From the NCBI GenBank assembly GCA_902492105.1, contig CABUKD010000045.1, positions 1-11,942 of the forward strand: a stretch of 11,942 nt of DNA. The letters are read 5' to 3'. Below are positions 1 through 6,352 of this stretch, one piece after another; position 1 is the stretch's first letter, and each line of letters starts with the position of its first letter. Below the pieces are notes generated by a model. The model searched no databases. It saw nothing but the letters and a program-made list of their open reading frames with translations, and had not been told where the DNA came from. Origin of the DNA: an uncultured Clostridium sp. Lineage in GTDB: Bacteria; Bacillota; Clostridia; TANB77; CAG-508. The position numbers and the translations under genes are program-made.

Positions 1-115
1 GTTCTTTTAATTCCTTATTATTTTCCGGTTTTGCAAAAATCCTTTTAAATACATAATCATTCTTTAAGTCCAATCTTTCTTTTTTGTTTTTTACAAAGCT
101 TGCGATATCTTCCAT
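1..115 (-). CDS. Rpn family recombination-promoting nuclease/putative transposase (N-terminal fragment, runs off the left edge)
   Basis: Only the first 38 codons are in the window; the rest lies to the left. The visible protein contains LDLKNDYVFKRIFAKPENN, the characteristic opening of the PD-(D/E)XK nuclease family transposases (Rpn/PDDEXK_2). Members cut DNA and promote RecA-independent recombination in E. coli; many copies in Clostridia are of unknown role. I chose the ATG at 115 because a Shine-Dalgarno ACCTCC (complement, 123-128) sits 7 nt upstream. An in-frame ATG at 130 overlaps that site and is unlikely. The catalytic residues are outside the window, so I cannot tell whether the gene is intact. 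The family assignment rests on the N-terminal motif alone. Confidence 0.72.
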   Translation of the reverse strand, partial: MEDIASFVKNKKERLDLKNDYVFKRIFAKPENNKELKE

Positions 116-122
116 ATCTGCT

Positions 123-193
123 ACCTCCATTTTAACAAAATATTAGTCAGATATCAATACTTCTATATAAATTAAATTTAATTTATAGCTCAA
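123..193 (-). promoter_or_regulatory. Ribosome binding site and possible promoter of the Rpn-family gene
   Basis: The ribosome binding site GGAGGT is the complement of 123-128. Upstream on the minus strand, TTGAGC (193-188) and TATATA (169-164) are 18 bp apart, a weak sigma-A-like pair. A better-looking match, TTGATA-N17-TAAAAT closer to the gene, would start transcription inside or after the ribosome binding site, so I rejected it. The promoter is a tentative call; the ribosome binding site is firm. Confidence 0.3.
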
Positions 194-778
194 ATATCAC
201 TTATTTTACTTATAATAGGAATTAATTTAGAAAATAAATATTATAGAAATAAAATACTGCTAAGAAATAAATTTCAGAAAAGTTAAGAATATTAAATATT
301 ATTTATTTTATAAATCTCTATTAGGAAAATAATATAGATATATAGGTAACTACTTTAATGTAAATTTAGATATTAATTTAATTTGATATAAAAATATTGA
401 AATTAAATTAGTATGAATTTTAAGAAAAAATGTAAAGTGTTTTAGATTTATATTTTCGAATAAATTAAATACTAAGTTCTAACTATAGACATTTATAGCA
501 TAATTTTATGTTAAATGCAACAAAAATCGTATGACACAATTTGATAAAAATCGACAACTATCTTACAAAAGTTCTATCATAGTTTGATAAAATTTTATAA
601 ATTTTTTCTCGACATTTTTTTCAAAACATATTCCCTTTTCCTTAAGAATATAGTATAATAGAATTGTTATTGAGTTCTTAAAAATTAAAATAAAGGAATA
701 GAAACTTATTTTTAATTTTAAAATATTTTATTCTATTTTTAAGTAGCTTTAACAAACCAAATAAGGAGAATGTTAATT
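131..778. other. Gene-free, extremely AT-rich intergenic region
   Basis: I find no open frame with a plausible start and ribosome binding site on either strand here. Only 9 of the 60 bases in 241-300 are G or C. No riboswitch, T-box or tRNA is recognisable. The stretch separates the divergent Rpn-family gene and nfeD. Its right part carries the probable nfeD promoter (-10 TATAAT at 654-659). It also holds two near matches to the Spo0A box (TTCGACA): ATCGACA at 550-556 and CTCGACA at 608-614, each one mismatch away. The transcribed leader from about 680 to 760 contains an imperfect AT-only inverted repeat. Confidence 0.6.
630..659 (+). promoter_or_regulatory. Probable sigma-A promoter of the nfeD-SPFH operon
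   Basis: A perfect -10 hexamer TATAAT lies at 654-659. The -35 is poor: ATTCCC or TTCCCT around 630-636 gives a 17-18 bp spacer but few consensus matches. Transcription would start near 666, leaving a leader of about 110 nt before the nfeD start. A weak -35 suggests the promoter may need an activator, which fits the Spo0A-like boxes upstream, but that is inference. Confidence 0.4.
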
Positions 779-1246
779 ATGTGGTATGTATGGTTAATTT
801 TAGCAGGTATTTTTATGATTGGAGAAATTATTACCAATGGTTTTTTAATCTTTTGGTTAGGTTTAGGTGCTTTACTTGCCATGTTGGTTAGTTTTATTAC
901 AGACAGCCTCGTTATACAAATAGCAGTATTTGTAGGTTCTTCTACCTTATTTATACTTTTTACCAAACCACTTCTTCAAAAGTTCATGAAAAAAGATAAA
1001 ACTGTGGTTACTAATGCTTTTACCATTGTTGGTAAAAAAGCTCTTGTAGTAAAAGATATTAATTCTACTCTAGGAACTGGACAGATTAAAGTAGAAGGTC
1101 AAGTATGGTCTGCTAAGCCAGAAACAGAAGAAACTATTGAAAAAGGTACTGAAGTTTTAATTTTAAGTATAGATGGTGTAAAAGCTGTTGTTACTACTAA
1201 TTTACAAGCAAAAGTGCCAGAAGAAATCTTTGAAGAGCATAAATAA
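779..1246 (+). CDS. nfeD: NfeD family membrane protein
   Basis: A 155-residue protein of the short NfeD class, usually encoded with an SPFH/stomatin partner and thought to help organise membrane microdomains. The N-terminus is hydrophobic: MWYVWLILAGIFMIGEI opens the first membrane segment, and further segments run to about residue 62. The second half (about 70-150) is the cytoplasmic OB-fold domain, with the typical glycine pattern and the GQVWSA motif followed by a C-terminal beta-rich stretch. I start it at ATG 779, not ATG 770: the ribosome binding site AAGGAG (763-768) directly abuts 770 but is 10 nt from 779, and NfeD proteins begin with the W-Y-V-W segment. The SPFH gene follows after 63 bp on the same strand, so the two are probably one operon. 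There is no N-terminal ClpP-like protease domain, as expected for this short class. Confidence 0.88.
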   Translation: MWYVWLILAGIFMIGEIITNGFLIFWLGLGALLAMLVSFITDSLVIQIAVFVGSSTLFILFTKPLLQKFMKKDKTVVTNAFTIVGKKALVVKDINSTLGTGQIKVEGQVWSAKPETEETIEKGTEVLILSIDGVKAVVTTNLQAKVPEEIFEEHK

Positions 1247-1309
1247 AATATAAAGATGATATTAATATTTTAATATATATTTTTTAATTAATAAAAGGAG
1301 GAAAATTTT

Positions 1310-2215
1310 ATGTGGATTTTTTTCATAATCCTATTAGTTATTATTTTAATTATTGCATTTAATACAATTAAAATAGTAAAACAATCTGAAGTTTACATTA
1401 TTGAAAGACTTGGTAAATTTCATAAAATAGCAGATGCTGGTCTTACCATTATTATTCCTTTTGTAGACCATGTTCGTAGTGTAGTAAGTTTAAAGCAACA
1501 AACTATGGATATTCCGCCACAAGGTGTAATTACCCAAGATAATGTTACTATTACTATTGATACTGTAGTATTCTACAAAATTACAGACCCTGCAAAAGCA
1601 GTTTATGAAATTCAAAATTTAAAGAAAGGTATTGAATACCTAGCAATTACTACTATTCGTGATATTGTTGGTAAAATGGACTTAGATGATACCTTTAGTT
1701 CAAGAGATGCTATTAATGATCGTTTAAGAGTAATTCTAGACGAAGCAACAGATCAATGGGGTTGTAAAGTAGACAGAGTAGAAATTAAAGATATTACTCC
1801 ACCTGCAGATATTCGTGACGCAATGGAAAAACAAATGAATGCAGAAAGAAATAAAAGAGCTTTAATTCTACAAGCAGAAGGTGAAAGACAATCTGCTGTT
1901 ACTTTAGCAGAAGGTAAAAAAGAAGCTGCTATACTAGAAGCAGAAGCTGATAAAGAAGCTAAAATCAGAAGAGCTGCCGGTGAAGCAGAAGCCATTAAAA
2001 AAGTAGCCGAGGCTAAGGCGCAAGAAATACATATGGTATATGATGCTATGATGAAAGCAAAACCAGATGAGAAACTAGTTCAATTAAAATCTTTAGAAGC
2101 TTTAAAAGAAGTTGCTAATGGAAATGCTAATAAAGTATTTATTCCTTTTGAAGCAACAAGTGCTTTAAGTTCACTTGGAACAGCTGCAGAAGTATTTAAA
2201 GATAAGAAAGACTAA
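1310..2215 (+). CDS. qmcA: SPFH/Band 7 (stomatin-like, QmcA-type) membrane protein
   Basis: A 301-residue slipin, similar in length and layout to E. coli QmcA. Residues 1-19 form one hydrophobic membrane anchor. The SPFH/Band 7 domain follows (about 20-190), with the family signatures ERLGKF at 32-37, the proline-containing turn at 69-70 and IKDITPP at 159-165. Residues about 175-245 are an Ala/Glu/Lys-rich coiled coil that drives oligomerisation in this family. The C-terminus (277-296) is the conserved hydrophobic tail beginning VFIPFEA. These proteins form large ring-like assemblies and recruit NfeD-type partners, and here nfeD lies directly upstream. The start at 1310 has AGGAGG at 1296-1301, 8 nt away. 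A strong terminator follows the stop within 10 nt. I infer a membrane-organising or quality-control role from the family. Confidence 0.9.
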   Translation: MWIFFIILLVIILIIAFNTIKIVKQSEVYIIERLGKFHKIADAGLTIIIPFVDHVRSVVSLKQQTMDIPPQGVITQDNVTITIDTVVFYKITDPAKAVYEIQNLKKGIEYLAITTIRDIVGKMDLDDTFSSRDAINDRLRVILDEATDQWGCKVDRVEIKDITPPADIRDAMEKQMNAERNKRALILQAEGERQSAVTLAEGKKEAAILEAEADKEAKIRRAAGEAEAIKKVAEAKAQEIHMVYDAMMKAKPDEKLVQLKSLEALKEVANGNANKVFIPFEATSALSSLGTAAEVFKDKKD

Positions 2216-2223
2216 AATACATC

Positions 2224-2254
2224 AAAGTGGATAAATATAATTATCCACTTTTTT
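2224..2254 (+). terminator. Rho-independent terminator of the nfeD-SPFH operon
   Basis: A perfect 11-bp stem (2224-2234 with 2241-2251) closes a 6-nt loop and runs into six Ts (2249-2254). It lies 8 nt after the SPFH stop codon. This is a textbook intrinsic terminator. Confidence 0.92.
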
Positions 2255-2266
2255 AATATATTTTCT

Positions 2267-2411
2267 ATAAAAGTTGGTATTCTATTATTTCTTGCTCGCC
2301 CAACTACGAAGAGCCTTCAGTACAAAGATCTTAACAAATCTTTGCTTGAAGGCTCTAACTTGTTGGTCCCCACCCTAACTCGCTACAAAATAATAGAATA
2401 CCAACTTTTAT
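2267..2411. repeat. 145-bp structured inverted-repeat element (MITE-like or structured RNA)
   Basis: Two perfect 24-bp arms (2267-2290 and 2388-2411) are complementary and enclose 97 bp. Inside is a second, nested hairpin: AGAGCCTTCA (2310-2319) pairs with TGAAGGCTCT (2347-2356), and CAAAGAT (2323-2329) pairs with ATCTTTG (2338-2344). CCAAC (2300-2304) can also pair with GTTGG (2362-2366). The unpaired parts, such as TTGGTCCCCACCC and CTCGCTAC, are much GC-richer than the surroundings. No open frame fits. It lies in the convergent gap between the SPFH operon and rarA. Possible identities are a non-autonomous transposable element, a dispersed palindromic repeat or a small structured RNA. The sequence proves the structure but not the function. 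Confidence 0.7.
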
Positions 2412-2443
2412 GTATATATTTATTATAAAAACAATAAAGGTTA

Positions 2444-2472
2444 GGACAAATTAAGCCCGTCCCCTTTGGTCC
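2444..2472. repeat. Short GTCCC-type palindromic repeat at the 3' end of rarA
   Basis: GGACAAA (2444-2450) and TTTGGTCC (2465-2472) form an imperfect stem around a loop containing CCCGTCCCC. It lies immediately after the rarA stop codon (read on the minus strand). It resembles the dispersed GGGGACG-containing short repeats I recall from Clostridia genomes. It may contribute to transcription termination, but no clear U-run follows on either strand. Confidence 0.45.
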
Positions 2473-2475
2473 TTT

Positions 2476-3717
2476 TTATTCTACTGTATCATCTTTTATA
2501 TAATATTTTGTTCCCAACATTTTGTCTGGCAGATATTGTTGCTCTACCCAGTGTCCTGGATAATCATGCGGATATTTATACCCTACGCTGTACCCTTCTT
2601 GTTTCATTCCTTCCGCAGGAGCATTTCGAATATGCATTGGAATGGTTCCTGTGTCTTTATTTGCTACGTCTTGCAGAGCTTTATCTATTCCTAAATAAGC
2701 TGCATTAGACTTTTTAGAAGTTGCTACATATACCGCAGCCTCTGCTAAAATAATCCTTGCTTCTGGCATTCCTACCATAGTTACAGCTTGCATTGCAGAT
2801 GTTGCTAATATTAAGGCTTGAGGATTTGCCATTCCTACATCTTCTGCCGCTGCAATTACAATTCTTCTTGCCATAAATACAGGATCCTCTCCTGCATTTA
2901 ATGCTCTTGCCAAATAGAATAATGCTGCATCTGGGTCTGAACCACGCATAGATTTAATAAAAGCACTAATATTATCATAGTGGCTATCCCCTTTTTTATC
3001 AAACACAGCTTTTCTAGTTTGTACACATTCTTTTGCAATATCGTCGGTAATTACAATTATCCCATCTTTATTTACTGGTGTAGTAAGAACTGCTACTTCT
3101 AAGCCGTTTAGCGCTGTTCTTACATCTCCATTTGCTGTTTCTGCAATTTTTAATAAAGTACTATCTTCTATTTGAATTTTATAACTTGCAAGCCCCTGTT
3201 CAGCAGTAAGTGATTTTTTAAGGATTTTAAAAATATCATTGTCTGTTAAAGGTTCCAAATGAAATACCATAGAACGGGAAATTAAAGCCTTATTTACCTC
3301 AAAATAAGGATTTTCTGTAGTTGCTCCTATTAAAATAACAGTACCATTTTCTACATAAGGAAGAAGCGCATCTTGTTGTAACTTATTAAATCTGTGAATC
3401 TCATCAATAAACAAAATACATCTTCCAGATGGATTTAGTAACAAATTTTGAGCAGTTTCAATTGCATTTTTAATATCTGCAATTCCAGAAGTAACTGCAT
3501 TAATCTTTAAAAATTTGTATTTGGTTGTTTTACTGATTACTCTCGCAAGTGAAGTTTTGCCACACCCAGGCGGTCCCCACAAAATAATGCTAGATAATCT
3601 ATCTGCTTGAATAGTTCTATATAAAATTTTATCTTTTCCTAAAATATGTTCTTGCCCCACATAATCTTCCAAAGTTTGTGGGCTCATTCTATATGCTAAT
3701 GGTTTACTAAAATCCAT
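2476..3717 (-). CDS. rarA: Replication-associated recombination protein A (RarA/MgsA), AAA+ ATPase
   Basis: A 413-residue clamp-loader-like AAA+ ATPase that acts at stalled or collapsed replication forks with SSB. Seen directly: Walker A GPPGCGKT at 48-55, Walker B ILFIDEIH at 101-108, sensor-1 region LIGATTENP at 129-137 and an arginine-containing SR pair just after. The C-terminal tetramerisation region includes the conserved SMRGSDPDAALFYLARAL stretch. The length is close to the family norm of about 420-450, slightly short. The ATG at 3717 has AAAGGA (complement of 3724-3729) 6 nt upstream. ruvA lies 102 bp upstream on the same strand, but a palindromic repeat separates them, so co-transcription is possible rather than certain. 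RarA is related to RuvB and clamp-loader subunits; the SDPDAALFYLAR motif separates it from RuvB. Confidence 0.93.
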   Translation of the reverse strand: MDFSKPLAYRMSPQTLEDYVGQEHILGKDKILYRTIQADRLSSIILWGPPGCGKTSLARVISKTTKYKFLKINAVTSGIADIKNAIETAQNLLLNPSGRCILFIDEIHRFNKLQQDALLPYVENGTVILIGATTENPYFEVNKALISRSMVFHLEPLTDNDIFKILKKSLTAEQGLASYKIQIEDSTLLKIAETANGDVRTALNGLEVAVLTTPVNKDGIIVITDDIAKECVQTRKAVFDKKGDSHYDNISAFIKSMRGSDPDAALFYLARALNAGEDPVFMARRIVIAAAEDVGMANPQALILATSAMQAVTMVGMPEARIILAEAAVYVATSKKSNAAYLGIDKALQDVANKDTGTIPMHIRNAPAEGMKQEGYSVGYKYPHDYPGHWVEQQYLPDKMLGTKYYIKDDTVE

Positions 3718-3738
3718 GTTTTTTCCTTTCTTCAGGCA

Positions 3739-3785
3739 TTGGGGACGTTCCTTTTTGGCTGATTTTCAGCCACTTGGGACACTCC
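3739..3785. repeat. REP-like palindromic repeat between ruvA and rarA
   Basis: A perfect 7-bp hairpin, TGGCTGA (3756-3762) with TCAGCCA (3766-3772) around a 3-nt loop, is flanked by near-direct repeats TTGGGGACGTTCC (3739-3751) and TTGGGACACTCC (3774-3785). The composition is much GC-richer than the flanks. This layout matches the short GGGGACG...GGGACACTCC repeats I recall as scattered through Clostridia genomes and linked to REP-associated (RAYT) transposases. No transposase is in the window. Lying between two co-directional genes, it may affect readthrough from ruvA into rarA. Confidence 0.5.
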
Positions 3786-3819
3786 TTCCCTCTATTCTTT
3801 ATTCGCTGCTCATTATTAT

Positions 3820-4458
3820 TTAAATTCCCTTAGCTAAGTTACTAAGTCCCTTTCTAATAATATCTTCTACACTTAAATCCATAACATCGACTTTTTCTAA
3901 AGCTTGTACAATTTCTCTTTTGCTATAGCCTAACACCTGTAATGCACTAACTGCTTCTGAAACTTTTTCGTCTTCTTGTATTGCTTGTTTTAGAGCATTT
4001 TTTTCTTCTGCTGATACTTTGCCTGTTTCTATACTTTCTTCACTGCTTTGTTGTTCTTTTTTCAATTTATCTTTTAACTCTAAAATAAGTCTCTGTGCTG
4101 TTTTAGGTCCTATTCCTGGTAGTTTTTTTAGAATATCTACATTATTTGCTATTACTGCTAAAGCAAACTGGGATGGTGTAATATTAGATAAGATAGTTAA
4201 AGCTCCTTTTGCTCCAATTCCACTAACACCTAATAGTAGCTCAAACATTCGTAATTCTTCGTTACTTAAAAAGCCAAATAGACTAATGTCATCTTCCCTT
4301 ACTCTCATATAAGTGTGAACTTGTATTTGTTCTCCTATGTTACCTGCTTTTTCAATAGCGGACTCTGACATAAATATTTTATAACCGATTCCCCCTGTTT
4401 CTATTACAATATATCCTTTAGTTTTCACTACTAAATTTCCTTTAATATATGCAAACAT
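3820..4458 (-). CDS. ruvA: Holliday junction branch migration protein RuvA
   Basis: A 212-residue RuvA, close to the usual ~200. RuvA tetramers bind the four-way junction and load the RuvB motor. The OB-fold domain I starts MFAYIKGNLV and includes the conserved GYKIF and YMRVREDDISLFGF stretches. Two helix-hairpin-helix motifs of domain II follow, LGVSGIGAK (76-84) and LPGIGPKTA (113-121). A charged linker (about 132-160) leads to the RuvB-binding domain III (about 163-212, with ALQVLGYS). The open frame extends to 4590, but RuvA proteins begin at MFAYI. ATG 4458 has AGAGG (complement of 4466-4470) 7 nt upstream, and the promoter lies inside the apparent extension. ruvB, normally the next gene, is absent and rarA follows instead. 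tcdA diverges upstream. Confidence 0.95.
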   Translation of the reverse strand: MFAYIKGNLVVKTKGYIVIETGGIGYKIFMSESAIEKAGNIGEQIQVHTYMRVREDDISLFGFLSNEELRMFELLLGVSGIGAKGALTILSNITPSQFALAVIANNVDILKKLPGIGPKTAQRLILELKDKLKKEQQSSEESIETGKVSAEEKNALKQAIQEDEKVSEAVSALQVLGYSKREIVQALEKVDVMDLSVEDIIRKGLSNLAKGI

Positions 4459-4504
4459 TTTTCTACCTCTCCAAATCCTTATATATATTTCTTTCTGCTT
4501 GTCT

Positions 4505-4532
4505 ATTGTATCATAAACACAAAAAATTGCAA
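4505..4532 (-). promoter_or_regulatory. Promoter of ruvA
   Basis: On the minus strand, TTGCAA (4532-4527) and TACAAT (4510-4505) are 16 bp apart, a fair sigma-A promoter. Transcription would start around 4498, giving a leader of about 40 nt before the ATG at 4458. It overlaps the falsely extended ruvA frame, which supports the shorter start. No LexA/SOS box was recognised. Confidence 0.6.
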
Positions 4533-4568
4533 GTGTTTTTACAAATTTTTGTTTGGATATGAAAATAA

Positions 4569-4597
4569 TTGCAAAATTTAGATAAATCAATTATAAT
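4569..4597 (+). promoter_or_regulatory. Promoter of tcdA
   Basis: TTGCAA (4569-4574) and a perfect TATAAT (4592-4597) have the ideal 17-bp spacer. The expected start is near 4604, about 30 nt before the tcdA ATG. It is divergent from, and not overlapping, the ruvA promoter. Confidence 0.68.
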
Positions 4598-4633
4598 AAA
4601 TTTTAACAATAAGTAATATTGAAAGGAAATTTT

Positions 4634-5404
4634 ATGGAAAATTGGTTAAATAGAACAGAAAATTTAATAGGAAAAGAAAATATAGAAAAGCTAGCAAAAT
4701 GCCATGTAGCTGTATTTGGTTGTGGGGGAGTTGGTTCTTATGCAATTGAATCTTTGGCTCGTAGTGGTGTTGGTAAACTTACTTTAGTAGACAAAGATGT
4801 AGTAGATGTTACCAATATCAATCGTCAATTAATTGCAGATACCACCACCTTGGGTAAGCCTAAAGTATTAATAGAAAAAGAAAGATTGTTAAAAATTAAT
4901 CCGCAATTAGAAGTTTTTACTTTTCAAGAATTTTTTAACCAAGAAAATGCAGATATGTTTTTTAACTTTGCTAATAACACGCCTTTTAATTATATTATTG
5001 ATGCTATAGATACTGTTAGTTCTAAAATTTCTTTAATAGAGGAAGCAAAAAAACGTAACATTCCTATTATTTCTTGTATGGGAACTGGCAATAAGTTAGA
5101 CCCTACTAAGTTTGAGGTTGCAGATATTTCTAAAACTTCTGTGTGCCCTCTTGCTAAAGTGATGAGAAAAGAATTAGGAAAGCGTGGAATAAAGAATGTA
5201 AAAGTAGTATATTCGAAGGAAATACCTTATAACATAGCTAATATAGTAGAAAATGATATTGTTAAAAACAATATTATGCAAAATAAAGAGGAATTAGAAA
5301 ATATGAAACAGAAGAAAAGAATTCCTGCTAGTATTAGTTTTGTTCCACCAGTTGCAGGTTTTATATTAGCAGGAGAAGTTATAAAAGATTTAATAGAGCA
5401 TTAA
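4634..5404 (+). CDS. tcdA: tRNA threonylcarbamoyladenosine dehydratase TcdA (CsdL family)
   Basis: A 256-residue E1-like (ThiF/MoeB superfamily) enzyme. The family uses ATP to dehydrate and cyclise t6A at position 37 of ANN-decoding tRNAs to ct6A. Visible marks: the nucleotide-binding loop FGCGGVGSYAIES (28-40), Asp53 in LVDKD, NINRQ at 61-65, DAIDTVSSK at 123-131, and the diagnostic CPLAKVMRKELGKRG stretch (171-185). The C-terminal motif PASISFVPPVAG (231-242) separates TcdA from ThiF and MoeB. The start is ATG 4634, with AAAGGA at 4622-4627 at 6 nt spacing. A TTG at 4619 lies before that site and is rejected. It is a single gene with its own promoter and a hairpin that begins inside its last codons. 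The segment at about 200-230 is Asn/Lys-rich and looks lineage-specific. Confidence 0.92.
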   Translation: MENWLNRTENLIGKENIEKLAKCHVAVFGCGGVGSYAIESLARSGVGKLTLVDKDVVDVTNINRQLIADTTTLGKPKVLIEKERLLKINPQLEVFTFQEFFNQENADMFFNFANNTPFNYIIDAIDTVSSKISLIEEAKKRNIPIISCMGTGNKLDPTKFEVADISKTSVCPLAKVMRKELGKRGIKNVKVVYSKEIPYNIANIVENDIVKNNIMQNKEELENMKQKKRIPASISFVPPVAGFILAGEVIKDLIEH

Positions 5405-5428
5405 AACTTCTTGTTTAATGCTCTATTA
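5391..5428 (+). terminator. Hairpin overlapping the tcdA 3' end, probable terminator
   Basis: A perfect 15-bp stem (5391-5405 with 5414-5428) closes an 8-nt loop. The left arm includes the last tcdA codons and the stop. No clean U-run follows immediately on either strand, only AT-rich sequence and six Ts at 5443-5448. Termination strength is therefore uncertain, though the position between convergent genes fits. Confidence 0.55.
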
Positions 5429-5502
5429 AATTTAAATTTTCATTTTTTCCATACTAAAGAATGGAAGGTAAATTTTTAAAATCATTTTATATTGTAACAT
5501 TT

Positions 5503-6018
5503 TTATAAAATTAATCCATCTATACAATTGTCAAAAATAAATTGTTTTATTTTTTCTTTATTATTGGTACTATAAAATTCTGATAAAAGCGTGGTAAATT
5601 CTTCTAGTTTGTTATCTGGTACTTTAATAATTCCATTTCCGTTTTCAATCATAATTTTATTAGCACAAATTGTACTAGTTCTTTTATTACCATCCCAAAA
5701 CAATTGGCTTCTCATACCATATAACATATATTCAATTGCTCTTTCTGTTGTATTTTCTATGTTTAATATTTTTTCTATCTCTTCTTTTACCTTACTTTCA
5801 TTTGGTATTTCAGGAACATATTCTGTTCCAGTAATACTCACACTTCCTTTTCTTAAAACTCCCCATTCGATACTTTCATTTCTTGCCACTAATTCATTTA
5901 CTTTACAGATAATAGTTTTAAACCCTAACAAAAAATTCACAAAAAAGCCTTGTTTTTTTTCATTATTTGTGGTAAACTTATAAATAGTCAATTTTAGATT
6001 TACATATAGGAGGTGCAT
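5503..6018 (-). pseudogene. Fic/Doc-family protein remnant, 5'-truncated, with a degenerate Fic motif
   Basis: The open frame (up to 171 residues) carries a Fic fold. It has the flap-like stretch VSITGTEYVPEIP and the core motif QLFWDGNKRTS, followed by the conserved helix ANKIMIENGNG and the C-terminal DNCIDG. Fic enzymes transfer AMP or other groups using HPFx(D/E)GNxR. Here the catalytic His-Pro is Gln-Leu while F-x-D-G-N-K-R is kept. Family resemblance begins only at KVNELVARNES; the preceding ~40 residues look like read-through of the rpmB leader. The first ATG (6018) has no ribosome binding site and overlaps the rpmB ribosome binding site on the other strand. I therefore read it as a remnant that lost its N-terminus next to rpmB. 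A working protein from a weak GTG start near 5939 cannot be excluded. Confidence 0.55.
5950..5978 (+). promoter_or_regulatory. Possible extended -10 promoter of rpmB
   Basis: TTGTTT (5950-5955) and TAAACT (5973-5978) are 17 bp apart, with a TG at 5970-5971 giving an extended -10. Neither hexamer is strong, but rpmB must be transcribed and this is the best-spaced pair. It lies inside the Fic remnant frame. Confidence 0.35.
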
Positions 6019-6023
6019 TTAAA

Positions 6024-6221
6024 ATGGCAAAATGTGATATCTGTGGAAAAACATTATCTCATGGAAATAAAATTAGCATTGCTCGTTCTCATGTTAGTAG
6101 AAGAGCTACTAGAACTTTTAGACCTAATTTAAGAAGAGTAAAAGCTGTAGTTGATGGTCAAACTCAAACAATTCATGCATGCACAAAATGCTTACGTTCT
6201 GGAAAAGTAGTTAGAGCTTAA
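6024..6221 (+). CDS. rpmB: 50S ribosomal protein L28
   Basis: A 65-residue bL28, a small basic protein of the large ribosomal subunit near the E site. The start MAKCDICGKTLSHGNKIS is typical, and the protein is Arg-rich in the middle (RRATRTFRPNLRRVKA). It is the zinc-binding (C+) form: CDIC near the N-terminus and CTKC near the C-terminus give four cysteines for a zinc ribbon. AGGAGGTG at 6008-6015 lies 8 nt before the ATG. The gene stands alone between the divergent Fic remnant and the convergent spoVM, and ends at a bidirectional terminator. rpmB next to spoVM is also the Bacillus subtilis arrangement, as I recall it. Confidence 0.97.
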   Translation: MAKCDICGKTLSHGNKISIARSHVSRRATRTFRPNLRRVKAVVDGQTQTIHACTKCLRSGKVVRA

Positions 6222-6263
6222 GTTAGTAACTATGTTTTATTTTGATGAAAAAAATAGAAAAAT

Positions 6264-6302
6264 AAAAAAGTGAGGCTATTTTTCAAAATAACCTCTTTTT
6301 TT
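6264..6302. terminator. Bidirectional terminator between rpmB and spoVM
   Basis: GAGG (6272-6275) pairs with CCTC (6292-6295), and TATTT (6277-6281) with AAATA (6286-6290), with one mismatch between the two helices. Seven Ts follow (6296-6302) and six As precede (6264-6269). It therefore reads as an intrinsic terminator on both strands, serving rpmB (plus) and spoVM (minus). Confidence 0.82.
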
Positions 6303-6352
6303 AATGCACATGTGACAAATCCACTGTTTTATACATAAAACTTATTTATGTA

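Noticed and set aside
131..653. Riboswitch, T-box or small RNA in the long AT-rich region
   Set aside because: I could find no conserved core motif or stable GC-containing stem; AT-only inverted repeats here are expected by chance.
739..966. Minus-strand 75-codon frame over the nfeD start
   Set aside because: It is antisense to the NfeD membrane segments, with no ribosome binding site and no family resemblance.
1753..1995. Minus-strand 80-codon frame inside the SPFH gene
   Set aside because: It is an antisense shadow of the Ala/Glu/Lys-rich coiled coil, with no ribosome binding site.
2466..2708. Plus-strand 80-codon frame over the 3' end of rarA
   Set aside because: It is an antisense shadow of a well-conserved gene and has no ribosome binding site.
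4459..4590. N-terminal extension of ruvA to the ATG at 4590
   Set aside because: It contains the ruvA promoter and lies upstream of the ribosome binding site; RuvA proteins start at MFAYI.
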